NCBI GenBank assembly: GCA_007118795.1
Contig: SKQX01000057.1
Span: forward strand, 1 to 5,278
From: Thermoflexales bacterium
GTDB taxonomy: Bacteria; Chloroflexota; Anaerolineae; B4-G1
Length of the DNA stretch: 5,278 nt
Direction of reading: 5' to 3'
Numbering within the stretch: position 1 is the stretch's first letter; the number at the start of each line of letters is the position of its first letter. The translations under genes and the position numbers were made by a program. This document shows positions 1-4,961 of this stretch, piece after piece. Below the pieces are notes generated by a model that was given only the letters and a program-made list of their open reading frames with translations, was not told the origin of the DNA and searched no databases.

Positions 1-180
1 GCGGACGTGCAGGTGCGCGACTTCCGGGGGTATGCAGGTCCACAGAATGCCGCGATCTATGCCCTTCTTACGTTTGCAGAAGAGAGCGGCCTCGTGTGCG
101 TGGATGCTATGCTGACCGCGGTACGACAGAGCTCTATTGGAAGACACATACCGCAGGGGTTGCTGGAGAGGTTTGAGTGA
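1..180 (+). CDS. C-terminal fragment, possibly 2-oxoacid:ferredoxin oxidoreductase gamma subunit
   Basis: Frame 1 is open from the first base of the window to a TGA at 178-180, giving the last 59 residues of a protein whose start lies outside. The fragment has an Asn followed by a hydrophobic helix (around GPQNAAIYALL), then a GLVCVDAML segment, and ends in a short charged tail. This layout resembles the end of pyruvate/2-oxoacid:acceptor oxidoreductase gamma subunits, in which an N-x-x-x-LGAL helix is followed by a 'G-hydrophobic-V-S-L-E-A-L' stretch and a final helix. If so, it would be part of an enzyme that oxidatively decarboxylates 2-oxoacids and passes electrons to ferredoxin. The resemblance is weak and by eye. 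That it is a coding end is likely; the family is a guess. No terminator-like hairpin with a T-run follows the stop. Confidence 0.45.
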   Translation, partial: ADVQVRDFRGYAGPQNAAIYALLTFAEESGLVCVDAMLTAVRQSSIGRHIPQGLLERFE

Positions 181-221
181 GCTTACCCGAGTGATCTGTG
201 TCAACCAAGTGGGGGTGATCG

Positions 222-338
222 ATGAGCGGCCCTACTCCAGAGCAGCCGTCCCATCGTGCCGCTGGTGGCCGACACGATGGTGTGACGCTGTCCCACGCTG
301 GTGGTGAACCGGGAGAGGAAGCGCTTTCGACGGCGTAG
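222..338 (+). CDS. Possible 38-residue small protein, unrecognised
   Basis: An ATG at 222 opens 38 codons ending in TAG at 336-338. It is preceded by GGGGGTGATC at 211-220, which matches the anti-Shine-Dalgarno complement GGAGGTGATC at nine of ten positions and has a usable spacing. The predicted peptide is hydrophilic, rich in Gly, Glu, His and Ala, and carries two A-G-G triplets from a 9-bp direct repeat that keeps frame (36-base period). It has no membrane segment, signal peptide or motif I know. It ends just before the recombinase promoter, so any link would be to transcription reading through from upstream. It could easily be a chance ORF; the ribosome binding site is the only positive evidence. 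Confidence 0.2.
   Translation: MSGPTPEQPSHRAAGGRHDGVTLSHAGGEPGEEALSTA
251..280. repeat. 8-bp perfect inverted repeat upstream of recombinase promoter
   Basis: CCATCGTG at 251-258 is repeated as its exact reverse complement CACGATGG at 273-280, with a 14-base spacer. It lies about 60 bases before the -35 element of the recombinase promoter. It could be an operator-type protein site or an RNA hairpin. No T-run follows, so it is not an intrinsic terminator. The spacer is longer than the 6-8 bases usual between the arms of a tyrosine recombinase core site. Confidence 0.4.
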
Positions 339-340
339 GT

Positions 341-368
341 TTGACATCTTGGGGCCATCCGGTACACT
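341..368 (+). promoter_or_regulatory. Candidate sigma70-type promoter for the recombinase
   Basis: A perfect -35 hexamer TTGACA sits at 341-346. A -10-like TACACT (four of six matches to TATAAT) follows at 363-368 after a 16-base spacer. Transcription would begin near 375, leaving a leader of roughly 110 bases before the chosen recombinase start at 486. It is the best promoter-like element I found in the gap, and the co-directional genes to 3421 may also depend on it. Confidence 0.5.
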
Positions 369-440
369 TCTTCAGAGGAACCCGGTAAATCACGGCTAAG
401 ATGGATCATACAAGCGGGTGCGGTGGCGTGTATCCAAGAT

Positions 441-454
441 GTCGCTGGAGCGAC
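441..454 (+). promoter_or_regulatory. Leader hairpin just upstream of recombinase RBS
   Basis: GTCGC at 441-445 and GCGAC at 450-454 are perfect complements around a TGGA loop. The hairpin ends 17 bases before the AAGGA ribosome binding site of the recombinase. It has no T-run and is too short to be a terminator. It could affect translation of the recombinase mRNA, or be chance. Confidence 0.3.
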
Positions 455-471
455 GGATCGGCAGCTTGCCC

Positions 472-476
472 AAGGA
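472..476 (+). promoter_or_regulatory. Ribosome binding site that sets the recombinase start
   Basis: AAGGA lies nine bases before the ATG at 486. The upstream in-frame GTG at 423 has no comparable site, so the shorter protein is preferred. Confidence 0.6.
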
Positions 477-485
477 TTGTCTGTC

Positions 486-1568
486 ATGATGTCAGTACCG
501 ACTAGCGAGACAATTGACGAGGCTATGGAACGATACCTGGACTACCTCAAGGCCTCTCGGTCGGTGGCCACGTCCCAGACGTATGGCACAGGTCTCAATC
601 ATCTGCGGGCCTATCTGGAAGAGATAGGGCTACCCCCCGGCCGTTGTCGAGTGGCTGTGTTAACTCCCGGTGTCATCACTGACTTTGTGACCTGGCTCTA
701 CGAGTACTTGGTGACGGAGGTAGCGGGCGGTGACGAGCGGCGCGTATCGGAAGCGACGAAGGCCACCTATTTCGCCGCGGTCTCCGGGTTTCTTGACTAC
801 CTGGTGGTGGAGACCGAGCAGCTGGCGCTGGCAGGGACTGCCCACGATGCGGTTCGGCGGGCGCTGGCGCGCGCCAGCCGCCCCAAGAACAGAGAGAAGC
901 TCCCGCCAGACAAACTGCCATCGCGGGAGGTGGTCAGAATGGTGCAGCAGGAGGCCCGCCGCCCACTGGATTTGCCTGAGGACACTCCGGAGGGCACCAG
1001 ACGCCGTCAGACGCTAATCAGGTTGAGAGACATCGCCATCATTGAGGCACTCTTGAGCTCAGGCATGCGGGTAGGAGAGCTAGTGCGTCTGGAGCGCGGG
1101 CATCTGCTCTACGAGGTTCAGGGGGCGATGGTGAAGTATGGCAAGGGGGGAAAGGATCGCGAGGTTCTCTTCTCCGAGCAGGCCTGGCGGGCGATGCAGT
1201 CGTACCTGAAGGCGCGTCACGATGGCTCACAGAACCGCCCGCTAGCCAGTCTGCCGGTCTTCTCGCGTCACGACCGCCGGGCTGGAGGCAAGGTGCTGGC
1301 GCTCTCGCCCCGGAGCGTGCAGAACAGATTCGTTGAGCTGGCGTCACGGGCCGGGATTCTGGAGCGGTTTCACCTGACTCCGCATACGCTGCGTCATTAC
1401 TTCGCGACGGAGTTCCTCAGCGAGACTGGGGATCTGGCCCTTACACAGTATGCGCTGGGTCACGCCTCCCCGGCCACGACCCGCATTTATGCCAAGACCA
1501 AGCGAGAGGACTATCGGCGGGCTCACGATCGCGTTTTCGGGGGAGAGACCGATGAACCGGACTTCTAA
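486..1568 (+). CDS. Tyrosine-type site-specific recombinase/integrase (XerC/XerD-like)
   Basis: The product is a 360-residue cytoplasmic DNA strand-exchange enzyme that breaks and rejoins DNA through a covalent 3'-phosphotyrosine. Residues about 10-115 form the N-terminal SAM-like, core-binding helical domain, and about 145-345 the catalytic domain. The full active-site set is visible: Arg195 in GMRVGEL, Lys220 (or Lys223) in GKGGKDR, His300 and Arg303 in HTLRHYF, His326 in LGHAS and the nucleophile Tyr335 in RIYAK. It is therefore predicted to be active. It is longer than the roughly 300 residues of XerC/XerD, with extra charged residues near 157-180 before the catalytic Arg. The start at 486 is chosen for its AAGGA site; a GTG at 423 would add 21 residues with no domain value. 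A promoter at 341-368 precedes it. No partner excisionase, phage gene or tRNA is visible, so whether it serves an integrative element or chromosome resolution is open. The family is certain, the role is not. Confidence 0.93.
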   Translation: MMSVPTSETIDEAMERYLDYLKASRSVATSQTYGTGLNHLRAYLEEIGLPPGRCRVAVLTPGVITDFVTWLYEYLVTEVAGGDERRVSEATKATYFAAVSGFLDYLVVETEQLALAGTAHDAVRRALARASRPKNREKLPPDKLPSREVVRMVQQEARRPLDLPEDTPEGTRRRQTLIRLRDIAIIEALLSSGMRVGELVRLERGHLLYEVQGAMVKYGKGGKDREVLFSEQAWRAMQSYLKARHDGSQNRPLASLPVFSRHDRRAGGKVLALSPRSVQNRFVELASRAGILERFHLTPHTLRHYFATEFLSETGDLALTQYALGHASPATTRIYAKTKREDYRRAHDRVFGGETDEPDF

Positions 1569-1589
1569 GTCATACTCACCGGGGGAGAG
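1538..1589 (+). repeat. Direct repeat CGGGGGAGAG, two copies
   Basis: The 10-mer occurs at 1538-1547, inside the recombinase 3' end, and again at 1580-1589, just past its stop, 42 bases apart. The first copy is placed like a ribosome binding site before the ATG at 1552. It may be chance in purine-rich sequence. Confidence 0.3.
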
Positions 1590-1635
1590 CCTGCGGGCTG
1601 CTGTCAAGAGGGTCAGGTGGGCGTTTCGTGGCTAG
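1552..1635 (+). CDS. Possible 27-residue basic small ORF bridging recombinase and UbiA genes
   Basis: An ATG at 1552 with GGGGAG six bases upstream (1540-1545) opens 27 codons and stops at TAG 1633-1635. It overlaps the last 17 bases of the recombinase in another frame and runs past the alternative GTG start (1628) of the UbiA gene. The peptide is strongly basic (Arg/Lys-rich, ending in a VRWAF segment) with no known motif. It might act as a translated spacer that keeps ribosomes on the message between two cistrons. A chance ORF is equally possible. Confidence 0.2.
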   Translation: MNRTSKSYSPGESLRAAVKRVRWAFRG

Positions 1636-1658
1636 GACGATCGAAGCCCCATCCAGCC

Positions 1659-1664
1659 AGGAGG
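1659..1664 (+). promoter_or_regulatory. Consensus Shine-Dalgarno AGGAGG for the UbiA gene
   Basis: A perfect AGGAGG lies five bases before an in-frame GTG at 1670. The upstream GTG at 1628 has only AGGTGG (1615-1620), seven bases away. The stronger site and the usual family N-terminus both favour 1670. Confidence 0.55.
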
Positions 1665-1669
1665 ATGGC

Positions 1670-2542
1670 GTGCCCACGGCGTTAGTCAGAACCATGCGGC
1701 CCAGGCAATGGTTCAAGAACGTCTTCGTATTTGCCCCGCTCATCTTCGACCAGAAGCTGTTCGATCCCGCGTACCTCGCCCGGACGATGGCCGGTTTCGC
1801 ACTGTTGTGTCTGGTGTCGGGCACGGTCTATATCATCAACGACCTGGCCGACATCGACAAGGACCGCAATCATCCAACGAAGCGTTGCCGGCCGTTGGCC
1901 TCTGGATCACTGGGCGTGCGCACGGCCACTCTCGTAGCCGTTCTGATTCCGCTCATCGCTCTGCCACTGGCCTTCCTACTGGAACTGGCGGTAGGTGTGA
2001 TCCTTACAGGATACCTCGTTCTCCAACTCAACTATTCCCTGTGGCTGAAGGACGTGGTGATCGTGGACGTTCTGGTTCTGGCCAGCGGATTCCTGCTGCG
2101 CGTGGCGGCGGGTGTGCCCCTGGTCGAAGCTGAGCGATTCTCGCCGTGGCTCTATGTCTGCATGACGTTACTGGCCCTGTTGATCGGATTTGGCAAGCGG
2201 CGTCACGAGCTGGTGCTTCTGAGGGAGGACGCCAGCGGGCACCGGCAGAGTCTACAGGAGTACAACCTGGCCTTGCTAGATCACGTCATCAGTATCGTGA
2301 CAGCGTCTACCTTGCTGGCGTATGCCCTCTACACCTTCTCGGCGCCCAATCTCCCACCGAATCAGACGATGATGCTGACGATTCCCTTTGTGCTTTACGG
2401 GATCTTCCGCTATCTCTATCTCATTCACGTGCGGGGGATGGGGGGGGCCCCTGAGGAGATCGTACTCACTGATCGGCCGCTGCAGGCGACCATCGTCCTG
2501 TGGGGCTTGGCCGTGACGCTGGTCATCTACGTCCTGGCATAG
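1670..2542 (+). CDS. UbiA-family prenyltransferase, decaprenyl-phosphate phosphoribosyltransferase type
   Basis: This is a 290-residue integral membrane protein with about seven to nine hydrophobic helices. It opens with RPRQWFKN, typical of the DPPR-synthase branch of the UbiA superfamily (mycobacterial Rv3806c), which transfers phosphoribose from PRPP to a polyprenyl phosphate. The first acidic motif is NDLADIDKDRNHPTKR at residues 57-72 (Asn57, Asp58, Asp61, Asp65, His68, Lys71, Arg72), followed by RPLASG. The second acidic region is KDVVIVD with Asp128 and Asp133 after NYSLWL. Branch-typical GKRRHEL (about 175-181) and PEE...DRP (about 261-270) also occur. In mycobacteria the product feeds arabinan synthesis, but no partner phosphatase or epimerase is nearby, so the acceptor and end product are unknown. 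The GTG start at 1670 follows a perfect AGGAGG; a GTG at 1628 would add 14 hydrophilic residues. The VOC gene begins 33 bases after the stop. Superfamily certain, branch likely, exact substrate inferred. Confidence 0.88.
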   Translation: MPTALVRTMRPRQWFKNVFVFAPLIFDQKLFDPAYLARTMAGFALLCLVSGTVYIINDLADIDKDRNHPTKRCRPLASGSLGVRTATLVAVLIPLIALPLAFLLELAVGVILTGYLVLQLNYSLWLKDVVIVDVLVLASGFLLRVAAGVPLVEAERFSPWLYVCMTLLALLIGFGKRRHELVLLREDASGHRQSLQEYNLALLDHVISIVTASTLLAYALYTFSAPNLPPNQTMMLTIPFVLYGIFRYLYLIHVRGMGGAPEEIVLTDRPLQATIVLWGLAVTLVIYVLA

Positions 2543-2557
2543 ACCCAGCCCAAGCCA

Positions 2558-2563
2558 AAGGAG
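2558..2563 (+). promoter_or_regulatory. Shine-Dalgarno AAGGAG for the VOC gene
   Basis: AAGGAG lies 12 bases before the ATG at 2576, a long spacing, and only three bases before an in-frame TTG at 2567. ATG is preferred as the stronger start codon, but the alternative adds only three residues. Confidence 0.45.
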
Positions 2564-2575
2564 ATCTTGACGCGT

Positions 2576-2962
2576 ATGACCCGTCCGCCGATTCACCAAC
2601 ACACCACATTTCTCTACACCCGGGACCTGACCGCAACCGCCCGCTTCTACGAGGACGTCATGGACCTGCAGTTGGCGTTGGATCAGGGCGACTGCCGCAT
2701 CTACCGGGTCGGGCGAGACGCTTTTCTGGGGTTTTGCGAACGCGATGAGACACCGACACATCCGGTGGGCGTCATCTTGACCATCATCACGAACGACGTT
2801 GACGGCTGGTACCGCCATCTCGCGGATCAAGGTGTGGCGTTTGAGAGCGAACCGACCCTGAACCCAAGGTACGAGATCTACCACTGCTACCTGCGCGATC
2901 CCAACGGATACCTGATCGAGATTCAACGGTTTGAGGATCCTGCCTGGGCGGAGGTGGTCTAG
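2576..2962 (+). CDS. VOC-superfamily (glyoxalase / bleomycin-resistance fold) protein
   Basis: The product is a 128-residue soluble protein, the normal size for a single vicinal-oxygen-chelate domain made of two beta-alpha-beta-beta-beta modules. Module one starts at HTTFLYTRDLTATARFYED (about 9-27), the usual strand then 'D-L-x-x-x-x-x-F-Y' helix. Module two starts near VGVILTIITNDVDGWY (about 64-79) and ends with LRDPNGYLIEIQRF (about 106-119), the classic 'DP-x-G-x-x-I-E' ending. His9 and Glu115 occupy usual metal-ligand positions. The His at the start of module two in glyoxalase I has no clear equivalent (His62 is a little early), so metal use is uncertain. The family includes glyoxalases, extradiol dioxygenases, epimerases and antibiotic-binding proteins, and the sequence alone does not separate them. 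It may share a message with the UbiA gene upstream. ATG 2576 is chosen over TTG 2567. Confidence 0.85.
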   Translation: MTRPPIHQHTTFLYTRDLTATARFYEDVMDLQLALDQGDCRIYRVGRDAFLGFCERDETPTHPVGVILTIITNDVDGWYRHLADQGVAFESEPTLNPRYEIYHCYLRDPNGYLIEIQRFEDPAWAEVV

Positions 2963-3004
2963 TCGGCAGCGGGCAAGAACACCGCCAGGGAGCGGATGCA
3001 TCCC

Positions 3005-3021
3005 CCCGGTGGGACACCGGG
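3005..3021 (+). promoter_or_regulatory. 7-bp perfect intercistronic hairpin
   Basis: CCCGGTG at 3005-3011 pairs exactly with CACCGGG at 3015-3021 around a three-base GGA loop. It lies 42 bases after the VOC stop and 9 bases before the AGAAGGAG ribosome binding site of the next gene. The stem is GC-rich and stable, but no T-run follows, so intrinsic termination is unlikely. It could stabilise or define mRNA ends, or modulate translation of the downstream membrane protein. Confidence 0.45.
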
Positions 3022-3030
3022 ATACAGGGC

Positions 3031-3038
3031 AGAAGGAG
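3031..3038 (+). promoter_or_regulatory. Strong ribosome binding site for the holin-family gene
   Basis: AGAAGGAG is placed eight bases before the ATG at 3047. This decides the start; upstream in-frame codons back to 2996 would add 17 non-hydrophobic residues with no benefit. Confidence 0.7.
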
Positions 3039-3046
3039 CAACGACG

Positions 3047-3421
3047 ATGAAACTACTCATCCGCTGGGTTATCACAGGACTAGCCCTCTTTGTCGCTGCG
3101 TGGGTTGTTCCGGGGATCACTGTGGAGGCCGATGGTTGGACCGCGTATGCGGTCATGGCGGTTCTCCTCGGACTGATCAACGCCATTGTTCGCCCGGTCC
3201 TCAAGCTGCTCACCTGTCCGCTGATCATCCTGACGCTGGGCATCTTTGTGTTGGTGATCAACGGGTTCACGTTGTGGCTGGCTTCCAGGATTGCCCAGGA
3301 CTGGTTCGGCGTCGGCTACTCCGTCGAGAGTTTTGGCGCTGCCTTCCTGGGAAGTCTGATCGTAAGCATCGTCTCGGTGATCCTCTCAGCGCTGGTGAGG
3401 GAGGAAGAAAGGCGCCAGTGA
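3047..3421 (+). CDS. Phage holin family 4 / YvlD-like small membrane protein
   Basis: The product is a 124-residue inner-membrane protein with four hydrophobic helices, at about residues 4-22, 33-49, 54-79 and 95-117, ending in a short charged tail (REEERRQ). Visible family features are an early WVVPGI, the ALLGLINAIVRP-like segment (here VLLGLINAIVRPVL, 39-52), CPLIILTLGIF (57-67) and a NGFTLWLAS helix. These match the 'phage holin family' group that contains Bacillus YvlD, chromosomal proteins found widely outside phages. A lytic role is not implied; their true function is poorly known, though YvlD-type genes are often linked with cell-envelope stress. The gene starts 84 bases after the VOC gene, behind a hairpin and a strong ribosome binding site, and is the last + strand gene before the convergent moeA. 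The family call is firm; the function is not known. Confidence 0.85.
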   Translation: MKLLIRWVITGLALFVAAWVVPGITVEADGWTAYAVMAVLLGLINAIVRPVLKLLTCPLIILTLGIFVLVINGFTLWLASRIAQDWFGVGYSVESFGAAFLGSLIVSIVSVILSALVREEERRQ

Positions 3422-3710
3422 TAATCCAGTGACGTATCCTACCCGTTAGCGGGAAGATCTACCCAGTCCCTCGTCGATGACCCAGAGCTTCCTTACCAGG
3501 GCTCTATCATTCTCGCCGTTGAGGTGACCGGCACTTCGGTCAAGATCTCGGAAAACTGAATCCGACGCTCTCTTACGCCAACCTGGGCCATCATGCTGCG
3601 TTCCCAAGTGCCGGCCACCTTGGCCACAGAAGAACGATAAGTCCCTGCTTCCTTACCCAACGAGCCGAGGGAGGTTTAGCGACACTGGATCACCCTTGGC
3701 CAGAGATCTG
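3422..3710. other. 289-base gap between convergent genes
   Basis: The gap lies between the stops of the holin-family gene (+) and moeA (-). It holds three small stems, of which 3525-3542 and 3613-3625 are the clearer: TGACCG/CGGTCA around six bases, and GGCCA/TGGCC around three. None is followed by a T-run on either strand. Short frames stay open on both strands over about 3430-3560 (some 43 codons on +, longer on - down to a stop near 3448), but neither has a convincing start, ribosome binding site or family resemblance. No RNA gene was recognised. Confidence 0.5.
3438..3457 (+). terminator. Weak hairpin after the holin-family gene
   Basis: CCCG (3442-3445) and CGGG (3450-3453) pair around TTAG, with two more pairs beyond a mismatch, starting about 17 bases after the stop. 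There is no T-run, so it is at best a weak or Rho-assisted end signal. Confidence 0.15.
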
Positions 3711-4961
3711 TCAATCGAGCCTCATTACCCGCACCCGGGCACCCGCCGGTGCACAGTCCCAGTCCTCCGGGATGATGGCTAGGGCATTGGCCTTGACCAT
3801 CGAGCTCAGGATACCCGATCCCTGCGCGCCAGTAAGGTAGGCGCGGTACTCGCCGTCCTGCCATGTCAGCCACACGCGCACGAAGTGGCGCCGATCGTCC
3901 TTGTGGGGGATGTCGTCCATCAGGGTGGCCGCCACCGTGGGACGCTCCCAATGCCTCGCCCCCTGCATCTTGAGGAGCACCGGCCGGACGAAGATCTCGA
4001 AGGAGACCATGACCGATACAGGGTTGCCAGGGAGACCCAATACAGGAACTGGCCTCGCTCCGGACCCCTGTGAGGGGCAGGTACGAAGATGACCGAAAGC
4101 GAGAGGCTTACCGGGCTTCATCCGCACGCGCCAGAAATCGATCTCCCCCTCAGTGGCGAGAACCTCCTTCACCAGGTCGAAATCACCCACAGAGACCCCT
4201 CCAGACGTTAGGACAAGGTCCACGTCCTCCTTCAACCCGGCCTTAAGCTTGCCGGTCAACGCTTCGGTTGTATCGCGGGCGATGCCCAGCAGCAGCGGTT
4301 CGCCTCCGTGCTGGATCACCTGGGCGGCGTTGGAGTAGCTATTCGAGTTGCGAATCTTCCCGATAGTGAGGGGCTCGTCAAGGGAGATGAGCTCGTCGCC
4401 TGTGGCCAGGATCGCCACGCGGGGCTTTCGCGCAACGGCCACCCGCGAGTGCCCCAGAGCCGCCAGCATCCCTATCTCCTGGGGCCGGAGGGCCGTACCT
4501 CGCTCCAGGGCGAGAGTCCCTGCACGCACGTCCTCGCCCGCCGGCCTGACGTAGTTCCCCGGGTCGACCCGAACGTAGACCCGGACGTAGCCGTCCTGCT
4601 GGTCCGTGTCCTCGACCCTAACGACCGCATCAGCTCCTGGGGGCAGGGGGGCCCCAGTCATAATCCGGATGGCGGTACCGGGCGTCACCGCTTGCCGAGG
4701 CACAGCGCCAGCGGGGAGGTCGCCGACAATACGGAGACGAGTAGGGGACTCTGGGGCTGCCTGCGCAGTCTCGTTCGCCCGCACCGCGTAGCCGTCCATG
4801 GCAGAGTTGGCGTGAGGAGGCAGATCCTCATCCGCGTGCACATCCGAGGCCAACACACGACCGACAGCCGCCAGGATGTCCACTCGCTCTGTTGGAAGGG
4901 GCTCGAACACCCGCAAAACCCGCTGCTGGGCCTCCTCAACACTCAGCATAGGCCCTCTCAT
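3711..4961 (-). CDS. moeA: Molybdopterin molybdotransferase MoeA
   Basis: This cytoplasmic enzyme of molybdenum-cofactor synthesis uses molybdate and adenylylated molybdopterin to release AMP and form Moco. The 416-residue protein is close to the E. coli MoeA length and complete. The N-terminal MoeA region (about 5-170) includes ANSAMDGYAVRA (51-62, with Asp56 at the E. coli Asp59 position), IMTGAPLPPGADAVVRVED (100-118) and RPAGEDV (139-145). The central MoCF-biosynthesis domain (about 180-330) includes ILATGDEL (184-191), IRNSNSYS (203-210), LTSGGVSVGDFD (251-262), MKPGKPLAFG (281-290) and GLPGNPVS (309-316). The C-terminal beta domain is about 338-415. A loop at about 291-305 is some ten residues longer than usual. 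ATG 4961 is chosen because AGGAG sits eight bases upstream (4970-4974); GTG 4979 would start ahead of that site. Its ATG overlaps the moaE TGA, implying translational coupling. The family is certain. Confidence 0.96.
   Translation of the reverse strand: MRGPMLSVEEAQQRVLRVFEPLPTERVDILAAVGRVLASDVHADEDLPPHANSAMDGYAVRANETAQAAPESPTRLRIVGDLPAGAVPRQAVTPGTAIRIMTGAPLPPGADAVVRVEDTDQQDGYVRVYVRVDPGNYVRPAGEDVRAGTLALERGTALRPQEIGMLAALGHSRVAVARKPRVAILATGDELISLDEPLTIGKIRNSNSYSNAAQVIQHGGEPLLLGIARDTTEALTGKLKAGLKEDVDLVLTSGGVSVGDFDLVKEVLATEGEIDFWRVRMKPGKPLAFGHLRTCPSQGSGARPVPVLGLPGNPVSVMVSFEIFVRPVLLKMQGARHWERPTVAATLMDDIPHKDDRRHFVRVWLTWQDGEYRAYLTGAQGSGILSSMVKANALAIIPEDWDCAPAGARVRVMRLD
4958..4961 (-). promoter_or_regulatory. 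ATGA stop-start overlap between moaE and moeA
   Basis: Reading the minus strand, ATGA at 4961-4958 holds the moeA ATG and the moaE TGA. With AGGAG at 4974-4970 inside the moaE 3' end, this is the standard arrangement for translational coupling in an operon. Confidence 0.85.

Larger units (their letters stand above)
181..485. other. 305-base intergenic region upstream of the recombinase
   Basis: This gap separates the partial gene that ends at 180 from the recombinase start at 486. It contains an inverted repeat at 251-280, a possible small ORF at 222-338, a promoter-like element at 341-368 and a leader hairpin at 441-454, each listed separately. CGCTGGTGG occurs twice, at 260-268 and 296-304, exactly 36 bases apart. 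A reverse-strand open frame covers 134-487, but its translation is low-complexity and Pro/Ser/Cys-rich and looks like no family, so I do not call it. No tRNA was seen. Confidence 0.6.

Noticed and set aside
134..487. 117-codon - strand open frame over the upstream gap
   Set aside because: It overlaps the partial gene at the left end, is low-complexity and Cys/Pro/Ser-rich, and shows no ribosome binding site or family resemblance.
2276..3001. 241-codon - strand open frame opposite the UbiA and VOC genes
   Set aside because: It crosses two real genes and their gap, has no recognisable domain, and the sense strand has clear family motifs.
3047..3421. Holin-family protein taken together with the recombinase as evidence of a prophage
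   Set aside because: Despite its name this family (YvlD type) is mostly chromosomal. No endolysin, capsid, terminase or repressor gene is present, and metabolic genes separate the two.
3525..3542. TGACCG/CGGTCA hairpin as a bidirectional terminator
   Set aside because: The stem is only six base pairs and no T-run follows on either strand.
3613..3625. GGCCA/TGGCC hairpin as the moeA terminator
   Set aside because: It has a five-base-pair stem and no T-run, and lies about 90 bases beyond the moeA stop.
3454..3710. AGATCT occurring three times in the convergent gap
   Set aside because: It is a six-base palindrome with irregular spacing and different flanks each time; coincidence is the simplest explanation.
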